A stretch of DNA of 64,000 nt, taken from Helianthus annuus (taxonomy: Eukaryota; Streptophyta; Magnoliopsida; Asterales; Asteraceae). Position 1 is the first letter of the stretch, and each line of letters opens with the position of its first letter. A program made the translations under genes and the position numbers. The DNA is taken from assembly GCF_002127325.2 (NCBI RefSeq), contig NC_035433.2:123844088-123908087 (forward strand), written 5' to 3'. Positions 44,645 through 55,914 of this stretch are shown here, piece after piece. The notes below the pieces were generated by a model. The model saw nothing but the letters and a program-made list of their open reading frames with translations, was not told where the DNA came from and made no database searches.

Positions 44645-46189
44645 ATCCACAAATTCAAGTCAAGGATCGTTCTAATAGATTAAAGAGAATAAACCCTCGT
44701 TGCTTCTCTTGTTAAGTTTTTCTGATACAATAAGGATGTTGGGAATTAAACGCATGTACGTGACAAAACAAGGATCGTTATAATAGATTAAAGAGAATAA
44801 AGCAAGGATGTTGTGAATTTGCATAAACATGTATTCGTTTCATAACCTCCTCCTATAAATCAACCACAACTGACAAAGAGCCTGTATTAGAAACCATCCT
44901 ATGTCTTTTACCAACCGAAGAGGCAGCAAGGACAGATAATACTTCATTTGTCGAGAAGCCATACTATCAAGAAACTACCATCTTTTACTCATAAACCCTT
45001 GAATCCCAATGCTTCTCTAAAAGAGCCTGTATTAGAAACCATCCTATGTCTTTTACCAACCGAAGAGGCAGCAAGAACAGATAATACTTCATTTGTCGAG
45101 AAACCATATTGTCAAGAAACTAACATCTTTTAATACTTCATTTGTAACCGTAAGGATGATGCAAATTTATACGTAAAGATCTCTACACAAACTCTTCTAC
45201 ATCTTTTAACCAATTGTCCATCACTTAAGACCTTGAAAGATTTGTTGAAATCAAATAAAAGAGTAACTAGCAGAAGACGTGTCGGGTTCTTCCAACAAAC
45301 TGTGTATGTGCTTGTGCTGTAGAAACCAGTGATGAATTTGTGTATCTAAATCAGGTTCTCTGCCTCAGATCGGTCATTCCTTGTGATACATGAACGTTGT
45401 ATTCTTGTCTTTCAGAAGAGTTGGTATTGAACCAAGAATACTTCAAACATTCTAAACCCTACTTGGAAACAAACCAACAAAATCCTGATACTCTTCTAGC
45501 AGAACCCGACACGTCTTCTATGATGATTCGAAACATTCACGAACCACAATTGACCCAGACTCATACTACTCACCCTCCCCTGAGGAAACGTTTTCCCGAC
45601 GACTCAAGACAAAGCAGTTGGTTTGTGTTCATATCAACGTTGTTTATCACCCTGTGTAAGCATTGGAAGCCCGACCACTAGCAGAATCATTACATTACAT
45701 CCCCGTTGAAAACAAGTGATTAAAACGCTTCTCCTTACAACTCTCATCAAATGCCTCACCCTTCCTTTTTATTACAGTCATACGACACGTTTTTTTGTTC
45801 TTCAATCTTTATTACTTGTTAAAGTTTTATTTTTTTCTACTTTTAGAAAGATTTGACCACCTAACGACTGTAAAATGTCTCGTGTGATTGACACCTTAAA
45901 TCCATTAAATACTTTGGGTAAAATCTAATTTTCTTTTCATACAGGCCGTATACAGTTATACGGCCCGTATACATCGTTCGTATCCATTGTATACGACCAG
46001 GCAAATTCTTTACACATGGTGTATACGGGCCGTATACAGTTATACTGCCCGTATGGAATGAAAAAAACTGACAAAGTCTGAAGACACAAACTTTGTTAGT
46101 TTTATTTTATTCTATACGGGCCGTATAATTGTATACGGCCCGTATACACCATGTGTAAAAAGTTTTTGCCATGTATTAATATTAGGCCC
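44645..46189. repeat. Hairpin-rich mosaic repeat, copy 2
   Basis: Collinear with 1-1653 in the same orientation, with small indels and scattered substitutions. Both contain the doubled GAGCCTGTATTAGAAACC units, the short frame encoding LSEE.VLNQEYFKHSKPYL, the three palindrome pairs and the ATTAATATTAGG right end. Confidence 0.9.
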
Positions 46190-46209
46190 CTTAATTAATT
46201 ATATCATTA

Positions 46210-46552
46210 GGGTGAGAGGGGCACTCCACTAAGAGGGGATTGACCTCTCTTACACACACCCAATCAGCACACGCCACGCCAACTCCCCACTTAACTCCCC
46301 CCACACCCTCAATTTGATGGCGACACTCTTCTCTTTGGGACTTGTTTTTTTATTCAAAAAGAAAAAAAAGGAAAATAACTTGAGTGGTTGAAAATCTGGT
46401 GGGCCACCCTCTCCCTCTCCCCCTCTCTCCCTTATGTGGTAACTAGTCCCCGACCTTCCATCCCCTCCATGCGGTGAATGATGGTGGCAGCACTCCTCCC
46501 CGCGCGATAACTAGTCCCCGACCCCCCTCCCCGAGAAGTGCCCCGCTCACCC
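46210..46552. mobile_element. Tourist-like MITE
   Basis: Ends GGGTGAGAGGGGCACT (left) and GGGTGAGCGGGGCACT (right, opposite strand), flanked by TTA on both sides (46207-46209, 46553-46555). 343 bp. It contains two 'ACTAGTCCCCGACC' units and a CTCTCCCC-rich stretch. PIF/Harbinger-type by duplication length. Confidence 0.88.
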
Positions 46553-46555
46553 TTA

Positions 46556-47029
46556 GTATTTGGTAAATAATAATAGCTAGTTATATTGACTTGATTATTT
46601 CATTTGTTGAAAATACTAATTAAAACATCAAACACCCAATAACATTCTTATTTCTGAGTTGAGAATGTTTTATGGTATGGCAAATTGTTGAAATCAATCA
46701 AGCAGATTTCTCACGTTCTTGGTTCCTTCCTCAAATTCGTTATAACTATTGATTGAAGGTCGCCCGCTCGTTGACGCGTTGAAGGGGTATGGTCCCAAAT
46801 CTTGTACCAAACTTGGGTGCGAGTGACCATCACCCGGTTCATTGCCCCTATCGACAAGGAGTCGCCTACGTTCGTGCGGGCACGCGCGGACGCGGTTCGC
46901 TTTCCCACTCGAGGAAACATGAGAAGACTCACCTTGTGTATGAAAAATGAGTGTTTTCGTCAACATACAAGGCTTGCGGTAATCACTGCGGTTACCGCAC
47001 ATAGCGATGCGGTCCAAACCGCATCCTAT
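46556..47029. other. Unassigned region with coding-like composition
   Basis: Between the MITE and the Tat-type LTR. From about 46694 to 46925 the minus strand is open and GC-richer than its surroundings, ending ...NSYNEFEEGTKNVRNLLD followed by a stop. I do not recognise it; it may be the tail of a decayed gene or retroelement frame. 46980-47020 has GCGGTAATCACTGCGGTTAC repeats. Confidence 0.3.
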
Positions 47030-47607
47030 TGTCAAGACAACTGGAACTGACACTTTGACTTCAGTGACCAAACCAGCAAGTGGTCTGTCCGGTCACTGAC
47101 AGCAGCGGCCAGCTGACCGCCAAATGCGCAGCTGCCCAGCCCACATGCATAAAAGCTGGTAGACAGACTGACAACACCAGCAGGACATGGCAACACCTCC
47201 GGATGCGCCCAACGTTTCCGTGACCTGCGTTCCTAACACACCTACAAAAGGCTACGCGTTGTCAGTCAGGTTCTAGGCCCACCTCCCGGCCCTTTGGGCC
47301 CTTCTCCTTCACTTTTTGGCTATAAATACCTATCCCGAACCAAGTTTGAGGTAACGCTAATCTGCTCTCTCACACATACTATTTAAACAATTATCTTGCT
47401 CACAAGCAAATACTTATTCTCATGCCGGAGAGTGGTAACAAGGAGCAACCCCCACCCCATCCTCCTTGTTACGAGTCACGGTATGTTTCCTCGTGTAGGA
47501 GACGGATTAGAGGACGACCCGGCCATCGATCAAGGAAAGAAGAGATTAACCCTACTTAACGAAGCTCGACCCGTGGACTAATCCCCAAATTATCCACTGC
47601 TTTATCA
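47030..47607 (+). repeat. Element E: 5' LTR of a Tat-type Ty3/gypsy element
   Basis: Starts TGTCAAGACAACTGG and ends TTTATCA just before a TTGGCGCCCACC primer-binding site (47608). A TATAAATACC box lies at 47321. The 3' LTR is not in the window, so the left limit rests on the TG...CA rule only. Confidence 0.55.
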
Positions 47608-47621
47608 TTGGCGCCCACCGC
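47608..47621 (+). other. Element E primer-binding site
   Basis: TTGGCGCCCACCGC directly after the LTR; TGGCGCC-type primer-binding sites are known from Tat/Ogre-type and related plant Ty3/gypsy elements. Confidence 0.65.
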
Positions 47622-47660
47622 TATTCCTCTTAGCACACTTCTCTCTTCTTTTCAAAGATC

Positions 47661-49197
47661 ATGTCTGATCACCAGAATCTCAACATGGGGGAACCCTTCA
47701 TCCCACCAAGTGCAGGGCAAACAGGGAACACTCCCCTGAGCCAACCAACAGGCCATATTGGCACATCCGCACGCATGGGCAATCTACCAGTGAATATGCC
47801 GGAGGTTTCTAATTTACACCAATCTTACCAGCCGGAGCCGATCTTCACTCCTGATACTTACAACAACAGGCTCTCTTGAACACAACCTACGCACAGGCCT
47901 TCGCAGGCACGCAGCAGGCCGGAGGGCCTACACCGGCCCCGTTCACACCTGCGCCGCGTATTCTTCAATATGAGGCGCTACCTCCGACACATCCCTCGCA
48001 TAGGGATAGGCGCACGCAACATGGAGACTCGTACGTGAGTATCCATACGCCGCAAGACGGGGATTCAACCTACGGATCCCGGGCCAGGACCTCTACGCAA
48101 GAGCCTGGGCCTACCAAGACAACACAGGCGAGAGTCAACAAGTCGCCGCGGGTCTGGTATATTAAGCCGTCTTGGGCCGTATCCCAATGACGACGCATAC
48201 GATAGAACTGACCCCGACGATTATACATACTGCGGGGATTCCCAGACCCTTTACAGCCGGTCTGGAGACCAAGACGACTAGATCCCACAGCAACCCCGCA
48301 TAACTTATGATCGTGCTGCAATGCATAATCATAGATCGGTCTATAAGCCGAAATCAGCAGCTGACAACTCCAAGTTTGTCAAGGAGATTGCCTTGGCCCC
48401 ACTCATGAGGGCCAAACTTCCGCCCAACGTGGGCAAATACAGTGGGTTGTCAGATCCTGATGACCACATGTGCGTATTCCTCAGTGCCGCCCTCGTCGGC
48501 GGCTGGTCGCACCCGTTGTGGTGCCATCTGTTTGGCCAGACCCTCACAGGAACTGCAAGGGCCTGGTTTGATTCTTTGCCAGTGGGCTCACTGGCGTCAT
48601 TCGAAGATTAGGAAGAGAAATTTCTTGCACATTTTAGCTAGTAGAGACATCACGCGAGGGACACCTCGAACGTCATGAATATATGGCGCGGGAATAATGA
48701 AGTCTTGGAAGCCTTCGTTACCCGCTTTTATAAAGAGTGCCTCGAGATCGGTGAGGTACCAGACGTGCTTGCACGCGCTCATTTCATAAAGGTGGTAAAA
48801 ATGATAAAATGATTAAAACGATTTCGGGCAAGGAAGGCTTACCCAAGAAATGGGACGACGTCATGACGACAATCAAGACGTACGCCTAAACCGAGCGGTC
48901 TTTACGGCCCAACACAAGCAAGGATCGCCCTTCTTTCACAGAAGGGCAATCTTTTCACCAAGACTCTCAACGCAACAACAACAACAACAACAACAAATGC
49001 AACAGGAACTCGTGGAACCGCGACGGTGATTCCAAATCGTACGATCCACGCGAGTCCCACCCGTACGCCAGATCGACGATTAATGCCCAAAGAGACCAAA
49101 GGGAACCAAAAAAGGAGACTTGGGAACACAATTGGACCGAGCTCACCAAATCGCCGAGGGACGTTCTTCTTACGGAAGAATGGAACTTCAAGCCTGC
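47661..49197 (+). pseudogene. Element E gag remnant (Tat-type)
   Basis: An N-terminal low-complexity region (MSDHQNLNMGEPFIPPSAG, then proline-rich) breaks at a stop (47877) and a frameshift. Further shifts and stops follow. The recognisable gag core is FVKEIALAPLMRAKLPPNVG and YSGLSDPDDHM, then LTGTARAWFDSLP (48321-48611), and beyond a TAG the ARDTSNVMNIW and HFIKVV blocks. A CAACAA run is at 48970-49000. It ends with EPKKETWEHNWTELTKSP and is cut at 49197 by the insertion of LTR D. The LPPNVGKYxGxxDPDDHM pattern is characteristic of plant Tat-lineage gag. Confidence 0.85.
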
Positions 49198-49772
49198 TGT
49201 CACACCCCAACCAATGGCGGAAACAACGGAGTGAGACGAAAACAAATTGCTCAAAGCATCACAACACTAGTTGTGACAATATAATTAAATCAAAATTTCA
49301 TAAAATGCTAATTGTCATACATGGTTCAAACATAAGCAATTTGTATCAAAACATAGAATCAAAACATTGTTTATTTCTAAGGTGTGTTTCTAAGTCCACC
49401 CTAAACTTTGTTTCTACACTAGCATCATCTTTCAACTTGCAACATGTATTAAAATAATGATCAACAATAATGTTGGCGAGTATACAAGTTTGAATACATA
49501 ACATAATAGTAAAATGTTTAAACGTGCTCATATCCAACATGAATAACATATACAAGTTACTAACATGCTGAACTAGTGTAACTATATGTCAAACCCAAGT
49601 TTCCAACGCAATCTTGACTTCCCAATATCGTCAAAACGAAGGGGGTTAACATGTTTTACTTAACAATACCCGAAGACTCAAGGGCGGTGCATTAATCCTA
49701 TAGTGTTATAATTGTTAAGATAGGCTAGCAAAGTTAATGAGCATATAAAAACAAATGTATACAAAGCATATG
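49198..49772 (-). repeat. Element D LTR, minus orientation, first part (continues at 63119)
   Basis: Begins TGTCACACCCCAACCAATGG, the reverse complement of the CC..GGTTGGGGTGTGACA end shared by elements A and B, so this is the 3' end of a minus-strand LTR. It is interrupted at 49772 by element B and resumes at 63119. The left flank CCTGC (49193-49197) would be the target duplication; the partner is outside the window. Confidence 0.8.
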
Positions 49773-50069
49773 TGTAACAACCCATACTTTTGCGCTTGTT
49801 ACTCTCGCTACACTCGTTACGCCTAGCACCAGAGATTCGGATCATAATGTAAACTATATCGCAAACTACGCTACTTCGCATATTTTCGCACTACATCGCT
49901 TATTACACACGCTATATCGCACATCACAACGCATACGCTTATAACGCTAACGCTTACACGATGACATCACGTGAGTATCTAAACTACTCGCTCTCGCTCA
50001 TCACAATGCAAACTCGAAAGACAGTTACTTATGCTATGACCTACTACATTATAGTAATAGTTGGATATA
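49773..50069 (+). repeat. Element B 5' LTR, truncated
   Basis: Matches the first about 300 bp of the 3' LTR (from 50984), then diverges at GTTGGATATAAA. The rest of the LTR, the primer-binding site and the coding region were lost in one internal deletion. Confidence 0.85.
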
Positions 50070-50983
50070 AAAATCTCTTACCGCTTATCGCGTATCACTT
50101 ATCATTACCGCTACCGCCTATCGCTAGTCGCTTATCGCACTCAACACCCATGTTACATCGATGTTCCAATCGCTGGATCATTTGCGCACACTCGTATTGC
50201 TAAACCGAGTTCGCAAACAACTTCATCGCTCAGTTTACTCAATCTCCCTCTCGAACTTGGTCCAACCACTTATCGCTTGGACAGAGGATACAAAAATCTA
50301 TCCGTACCATGTCGACACACATGACATTGCTCCACGGGACAGAGGCAATATGGCTAAAACATGGTGGATACGCCGATGGTACTTCCTATATATAAGTGTT
50401 TTAGCCATATTAACAAACTTTCGTGGAAAGGTGCCATGTGGGGCTCGACGCTAATTAAAACTTTTGTGCTAATTAAAAACTTTTTTGTATAAACAAAATT
50501 TTTCTTACAAACTTTTAGGAATAAATGGAAATCTTTCTGAAAATTTTTAATTAAAACCTTTTGGACAAACAAAACTTTCTTACAACGATGAAAAATCTTT
50601 CGTGAATCAAGTTTTCCTTAAAATTTTAATAACTTAACAAAACTTCTCTTACAATGCTGGCATGAACATTGATTCAGTTTAACGCCACGCTGTAAGAAAT
50701 TTTCATAAATCAAGTTTTCCTTGAAATCTCTTTTCAATGAAACCTTTCGAGAACTTAAAAACATTTTGGATCGCTAACTCGTGAATTACTATTCTCATAG
50801 TCAGACGAATCGCTTTACTCATCGCTTTCCCCATGTCACCGAGACGCTCTCACTCGTCAATCCTCGATCAATCGCTCCTCACCCTTCGCTTACCTTAACG
50901 CTTTATCGCTACTTGCTTGTGCAATTCTCACAGTCCTCCTTGTGAATAAATTTCAGGATGAAATTTCCTAAAGCAGTGGAGAC
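50070..50983 (+). other. Element B internal remnant
   Basis: Non-coding in this copy: CGCTTATCGC-type short repeats, an AAACTTT..TTACAA-rich stretch, and a 3' end like that of element A, with TTTCAGGATGAAATTTCC just before the polypurine tract. Confidence 0.65.
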
Positions 50984-53900
50984 TGTAACAACCCGCACTT
51001 TTGCGCTTGTTACTCTCGCTACACTCGTTACGCCTAGCACCAGAGATTCGGATCATAATGTAAACTATATCGCAAACTACGCTACTTCGCATATTTTCGC
51101 ACTACATCGCTTATTACACACGCTATATCGCACATCACAACGCATACGCTTATAACGCTAACACTTACACGATGATATCACATAAGTATCTAAACTACTC
51201 GCTCTCGCTCATCACAACGCAAACTCAACGCAAACTCGAAACGCAGTTACTTATGCTATGACCTACTACATTATAGTAATAGTTAGATATAAATATCCAA
51301 GTATTAAAACTTGTTTAAACGTGCACACGCTGGCACGCGCAACTCAATTTATCGAACTGAGATATAACATAACACAATACTACTTATCTCACTAAAACGC
51401 TTAAAGTACCCACAATGGTTAACACAATAAAACGCGTCAAACAAATCAAAAATTGGAAAACTAACAAACGCAACCAGGCCGTCCGAATGGACATCCGCTC
51501 GGATGACCATTCGTTCGGATGACCATCCGTCCGGATGGCTATCCGCCTGAACGATGCCACTTGCACCGACTTAACTCTCGCTCTCACCCTATAAATATTA
51601 CCCGTACGCCCTCATTCTCAGACTTTGACGCTCTCGTCCGCTCCCCAAAACTTTGTCACGATTCAAGGCCATTTTGTAAGCATTTCTCCCCGAATCTTAT
51701 CTAATCTTCATCTCTAATCACTTCTACATCATCCTCTTCATCAAAATCACACACAAACACTAACTTTTCTTTGAAATCGACTGATTTGGACCTCTTGAAG
51801 GTGGATTCCGCTCGGTTCGCGCAGGCAACTGTTGTGGAAGCATCATTCAATCAAGATTGGCTCTAGATCTGAAGGATTTCACACTTTTCAACTTAACTAT
51901 AAAAGATTTCAACACTTCTTCATCTGTTTTCAACTTTTCTTCAAATTTCACACAATGTTGATGGAATCTGGACTCAATCAGACTCTCGGCTCGTTCCTTA
52001 GCCGAGAGCCGGCTTGAAAACGGATTTCCACCGGAGAGATGGACCAATTTACGGGTCAAACATGAATCTTCATCAAGAACAACGCGTTCTTTCGAATTGG
52101 CTGAGACCATTCGGCCGAATGAACTGGACTTGGAACGTTTCAGTTGTTTAACACGTCGTCACGCCGTCTCCGTTAACTCAAAAACTTTTACTTTGAAAAT
52201 TTTACCAAAAAACTTCAACTACAGATCATCTCGCTCGAATGGCCATCCGTTCGGATGACCATCCGCTCGGATGACCTAATCTTTATAATCTCCATTGTTT
52301 AAACACCTTTCACTAAACTCCGAATTTTAACGATTTCGCAAACAATCATATCTCATTCGAATGGCCATCCGTTCGAATGGCCATCCGCTCGGATGACCAT
52401 CCGCTCGGATGACCAACCATTCGGATGGGACCCATCCGTTCGGATCACCAGTCGAACACTTAATCCACTCGACACTCTGAATTTCAACCGAACAGCACTT
52501 ATGCTTCTGTTTCCATGCACAGGCTAACTCAACGCGCTCGCTTCAATCCAATCCAGATTGTGTTTACTTGCTAAACACACACTGTGAGTATACTCGAACC
52601 CATTTTCGTTTAACGCACTTTTGGTGTTACATACGTTCTATATCAAAACACAACAAACAACGCAAACACTTTATAAACGCTAACCGCTCCCGCATGCTAT
52701 ACGTGATCTATGAATGCTTGTACTATGCTTATGCAGTGTTACACTAGACCGCCTCTAGCAACGATAGTACTATAGTTTAGACTCAGCACCTGTTGTGGAC
52801 AGGGGTTGCTAGGGATCACATTACTTTACCTCACGTGTTCGCTGAACATGTGTCGCGCATACTCTACAACGCAGTCTCGTGGTTAGGTTGTATCATTGTT
52901 TGATAGTTACATGCTTCGCCCGTTACGTGATACATGCTGGTTATGCGTAAACGCTTTTCATACTATATCTATGCAAACTTGTGTGCTTGCCAATACATTT
53001 TTGTGTTGACATTATTTTAACGTATGTTGCAGGTTAATCGCAGGTTATCTCGAATCAAGATTAGGAAGTCTAGATACCCACATAAAATCTAGGTTGTCGG
53101 ATTTCTATTGTTTGAGAGAAATGAAATCTGTATAACTGTAAAAGATTTCAACACTTCTTCATCTGTTTTCAACTTTTCTTCAACTTTCACACAATGTTGA
53201 TGGAATCTGGACTCAATCAGACTCTCGGCTCGTTCCTTAGCCGAGAGCCGGCTTGAAAACGGATTTCCACCGGAGAGATGGACCGATTCACGGGTCAAAC
53301 ATGAATCTTCATCAAGAATAGCGCGTTCGTTCGAATGGGCTGAGACCATCCAGCCGAATGAACTGGACTTGGTACGTTTTCGTTGTTTGACACGTCGTCA
53401 CGCCGTCTCCGTTAACTCAAAAACTTTTACTTAGAAAATTTTACCAAAATAACTTCAACTACAAATCATCTCGCTCGAATGGCCATCCCTTCAGATGACC
53501 ATCCGCTCAGATGACCTGACCTTTATAATCTCCATTATTTAAACACCTTTCACTAAACTCCTAATTTTAACGATTTAGCAAACAATCATATCTCATTCGA
53601 ATGGCAATCCGCCCGGATGACCATGACCATCCGTCCGGACGACCATCCGTCCGGACGACCATCCGTCCGGACGACCATCCGTCCGGACGACCATCCGTCC
53701 GGACGACCATCCGTCCGGATGGGACCCATCCTTTTGGATCACCAGTCGAACACTTAATCCACTCGACTCTCTAAATTTCAACCGACCAGCACTAATGCTT
53801 CTGTTTCCATGCACAGGCTAACTCAACGCGCTCCCTTCAATCCAATCCAAATTGTGTTTACTTGCTAAACACACTGTGAGTATACTCGAACCCATTTTCG

Positions 53901-54400
53901 TTTAATGCACTTTTGGGTGTTACATACGTTCTATATCAAAACACAACACACAACGCAAACACTTTATAAACGCTAACCGCTCCCATGCTATACGTGATCT
54001 ATGAATGTTTATACTATGCTTATACAGTGTTACACTAGACCACCTCTAGCAACGATAGTACTATAGTTTGGACTCAGCACCTGTCGTGGACAAGGGTTGC
54101 TAGGGATCACATTACTTTACCTCACGTGTTCACTGAACATGTGTCGCGCATATTCTACAACGCAGTCTCGTGGTTAGGTTGTATCATTGTTTGATAGTTA
54201 CATGCTTCGCCCGTTACGTGATACATGCTGGTTATGCGTAAACGCTTTTCATACTATATCTATGTAAACTTGTGTACTCGCCAATACATTTCTGTGTTGA
54301 CATTATTTTAACGTATGTTGCAGGTTAATCGCAGGTTATCTCGAATCAAGATTAGGAAGTCTAGAAACCTACATAAAATCTAGGTTGTCGGATTTATATT
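50984..54400 (+). repeat. Element B 3' LTR, left part, with an internal 1.24-kb tandem duplication
   Basis: TGTAACAACCCGCAC... to the element C insertion site. Positions 51901-53138 are repeated by 53139-54400 (and 62945-62975), including the CGAGAGCCGGCTTG block, the ATCCGTTCGGATGG dyads, the GTGAGTATACTCGAACC leader-like block and the ATCTAGGTTGTCGGATTT block. The second copy has an extra run of five CCATCCGTCCGGACGA units (53625-53715). Confidence 0.85.
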
Positions 54401-55765
54401 TATAACAACCTAAAACCGACACCCTCGTAATTTTTCTGACACCCTAATATATTTTAAATTATCCTAATATGTCCCTAAAAACACCCCATACGTGAAAACG
54501 GGCCCGGGATACCCTAAATAGTATTAAAAGTAATTAAAAATTTAGTTTTTAAGTCTGTCGCGGGCCGCGTAGACTTCTTAAGAGTCTTACGCGGGCCGCT
54601 AGAGATCGAAATGGTGGCGCAGCCCGGTGATGACACGTGTCATCATCGTGTCGAGTCTAGTTGGTGATCCGGACAAGCTACGCGTTGACCAGGGTTTGAC
54701 GCAGGCCGCGAAAGCCTATGCTTACATTTACGCGGGCCGCGTGAAAGTCTAAAATCAACCCTATAAATAGAGGGCATCGGATCTCCAGTCTGCTCGTTCA
54801 TTTTCTTTTCTCAATCTCAATTTCCTAATAGTGGGCATTATACTCGGGTCTAATACCCCCCTAAATAGCGAGGTTCTGCTACGATGTAAGTATTATAACC
54901 CCTGGAGACGTATTAGATACTCTGCCCGATTGATCTAGGGTTCCGTAACGGCTGTCGTGGTTCTGCCCGACGTAGTCGTTGGAATGCCATCTCGGGGAAG
55001 GTATTACTAATGTTAAAATGGGTTATTATACTAACACGCGTGCATTTGTGTAATTTTTAGATTATTCCCAAGAAATCCTTACTGATAACCCTAAGACAGC
55101 AATGTGAGTAATCCTCTTTTTGTAAACCTATTTTGTGAACTGTTTTTTACAAAACCTTAAATATTTTTCCATGCGAATAGCAGTTATTGAGTATTTGTAA
55201 GAATACAATTACAGTCGGTAAATTTAGGGTTTTGTATACAAAATTTGTTACAACCTGGATAGGAGTAACATGACCATAAGTCGGAACGACAGTACCGTAT
55301 GGTGGTAATTGATATAGCTTGGAAACAAATGTAATTGCGGATGCGCCCTCAATACTGTACTATGGTTTTTATTAAACTTGATTAAACTGGGATTCACTCA
55401 CCAGTATTTCCCACTGACAAAATGTTTTTAAAAACGCGTTTCAGGTAAAAATATGTGAAAGCCAAATAGAAGCCAGCTAGACAGCACTGAAGGCTTGGAA
55501 AAGTGGCAATAAAGTTACCTAAAAAGAAATAGATGTTTTTCTTTAATAAAATAGGGTGTATCCCTATGAAGATATGTGTACTGAAAAACTTGGGTTTTAC
55601 CCATGTGTTTAATGATATGGAAATGTGGTATTTTACTCTGATAAAATATTTCCTAACTACGGTCCTGATGTAAATTCCGCTGCCAAATTAGACAAATAAC
55701 GTGATACCACCGAAACTGGCTCGCGGCCGCCCGTTCCCGGGGATTTAGGATCGGGGGTTGCGACA
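54401..55765 (+). repeat. Element C 5' LTR
   Basis: Contains repeated GCGGGCCGC/GCGGGCCGCGT motifs (54550-54745), CTATAAATAGAGG (TATA box, 54761-54773) and a GAT|GTAAGTATT donor-like site (about 54893). It ends with CCCGTTCCCGGGGATTTAGG and then GGTTGCGACA. Confidence 0.95.
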
Positions 55766-55770
55766 GAAGG

Positions 55771-55782
55771 TGGTATCAGAGC
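55771..55782 (+). other. Element C primer-binding site
   Basis: TGGTATCAGAGC, the exact initiator-tRNA-Met complement, five bases after the LTR. Confidence 0.95.
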
Positions 55783-55914
55783 TATGCCACTGATTCAGCC
55801 ACATAAGTGTTCTGCTGACACCAAAATTCAATGTGTTAGGAAATAAATAACGGGAATACGTGCATAATTGTATTTTCTTGTTATGTGTTATCTGACTATT
55901 TGTTAGTTTACAGT

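Larger units (their letters stand above)
40357..46190. repeat. Mosaic of hairpin repeats and duplicated blocks
   Basis: A region of about 5.8 kb built from recurring blocks: GTATACGG palindromes (40410-40643, 42723-42912, 44028-44150, 45940-46152), the GATCGTTCTAATAG terminal motif (at least five places), 'AGAAGACGTGTCGGGTTCT' blocks, and 'CCGAAATCCACAAATTCCAA' blocks. It begins after TTAATTAAGGGG (40356-40367) and ends with GGCCCCTTAATTAA (46185-46198), possibly a terminal inverted repeat or a palindromic target. The right 1.5 kb is a second copy of window positions 1-1653. No intact gene. Confidence 0.6.

Noticed and set aside
40357..46190. Helitron
   Set aside because: No 5' TC / 3' CTRR end with a preceding hairpin and no Rep/helicase remnant could be located.
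51847..53349. Two similar 86-87 codon minus-strand frames in the element B LTR
   Set aside because: They are the same antisense LTR stretch present twice because of the tandem duplication; no domain, and not conserved after the first half.
53625..53715. Regular short repeats resembling a CRISPR array
   Set aside because: Units of 16 bp are directly adjacent with no unique spacers, in a plant LTR; a simple tandem expansion.
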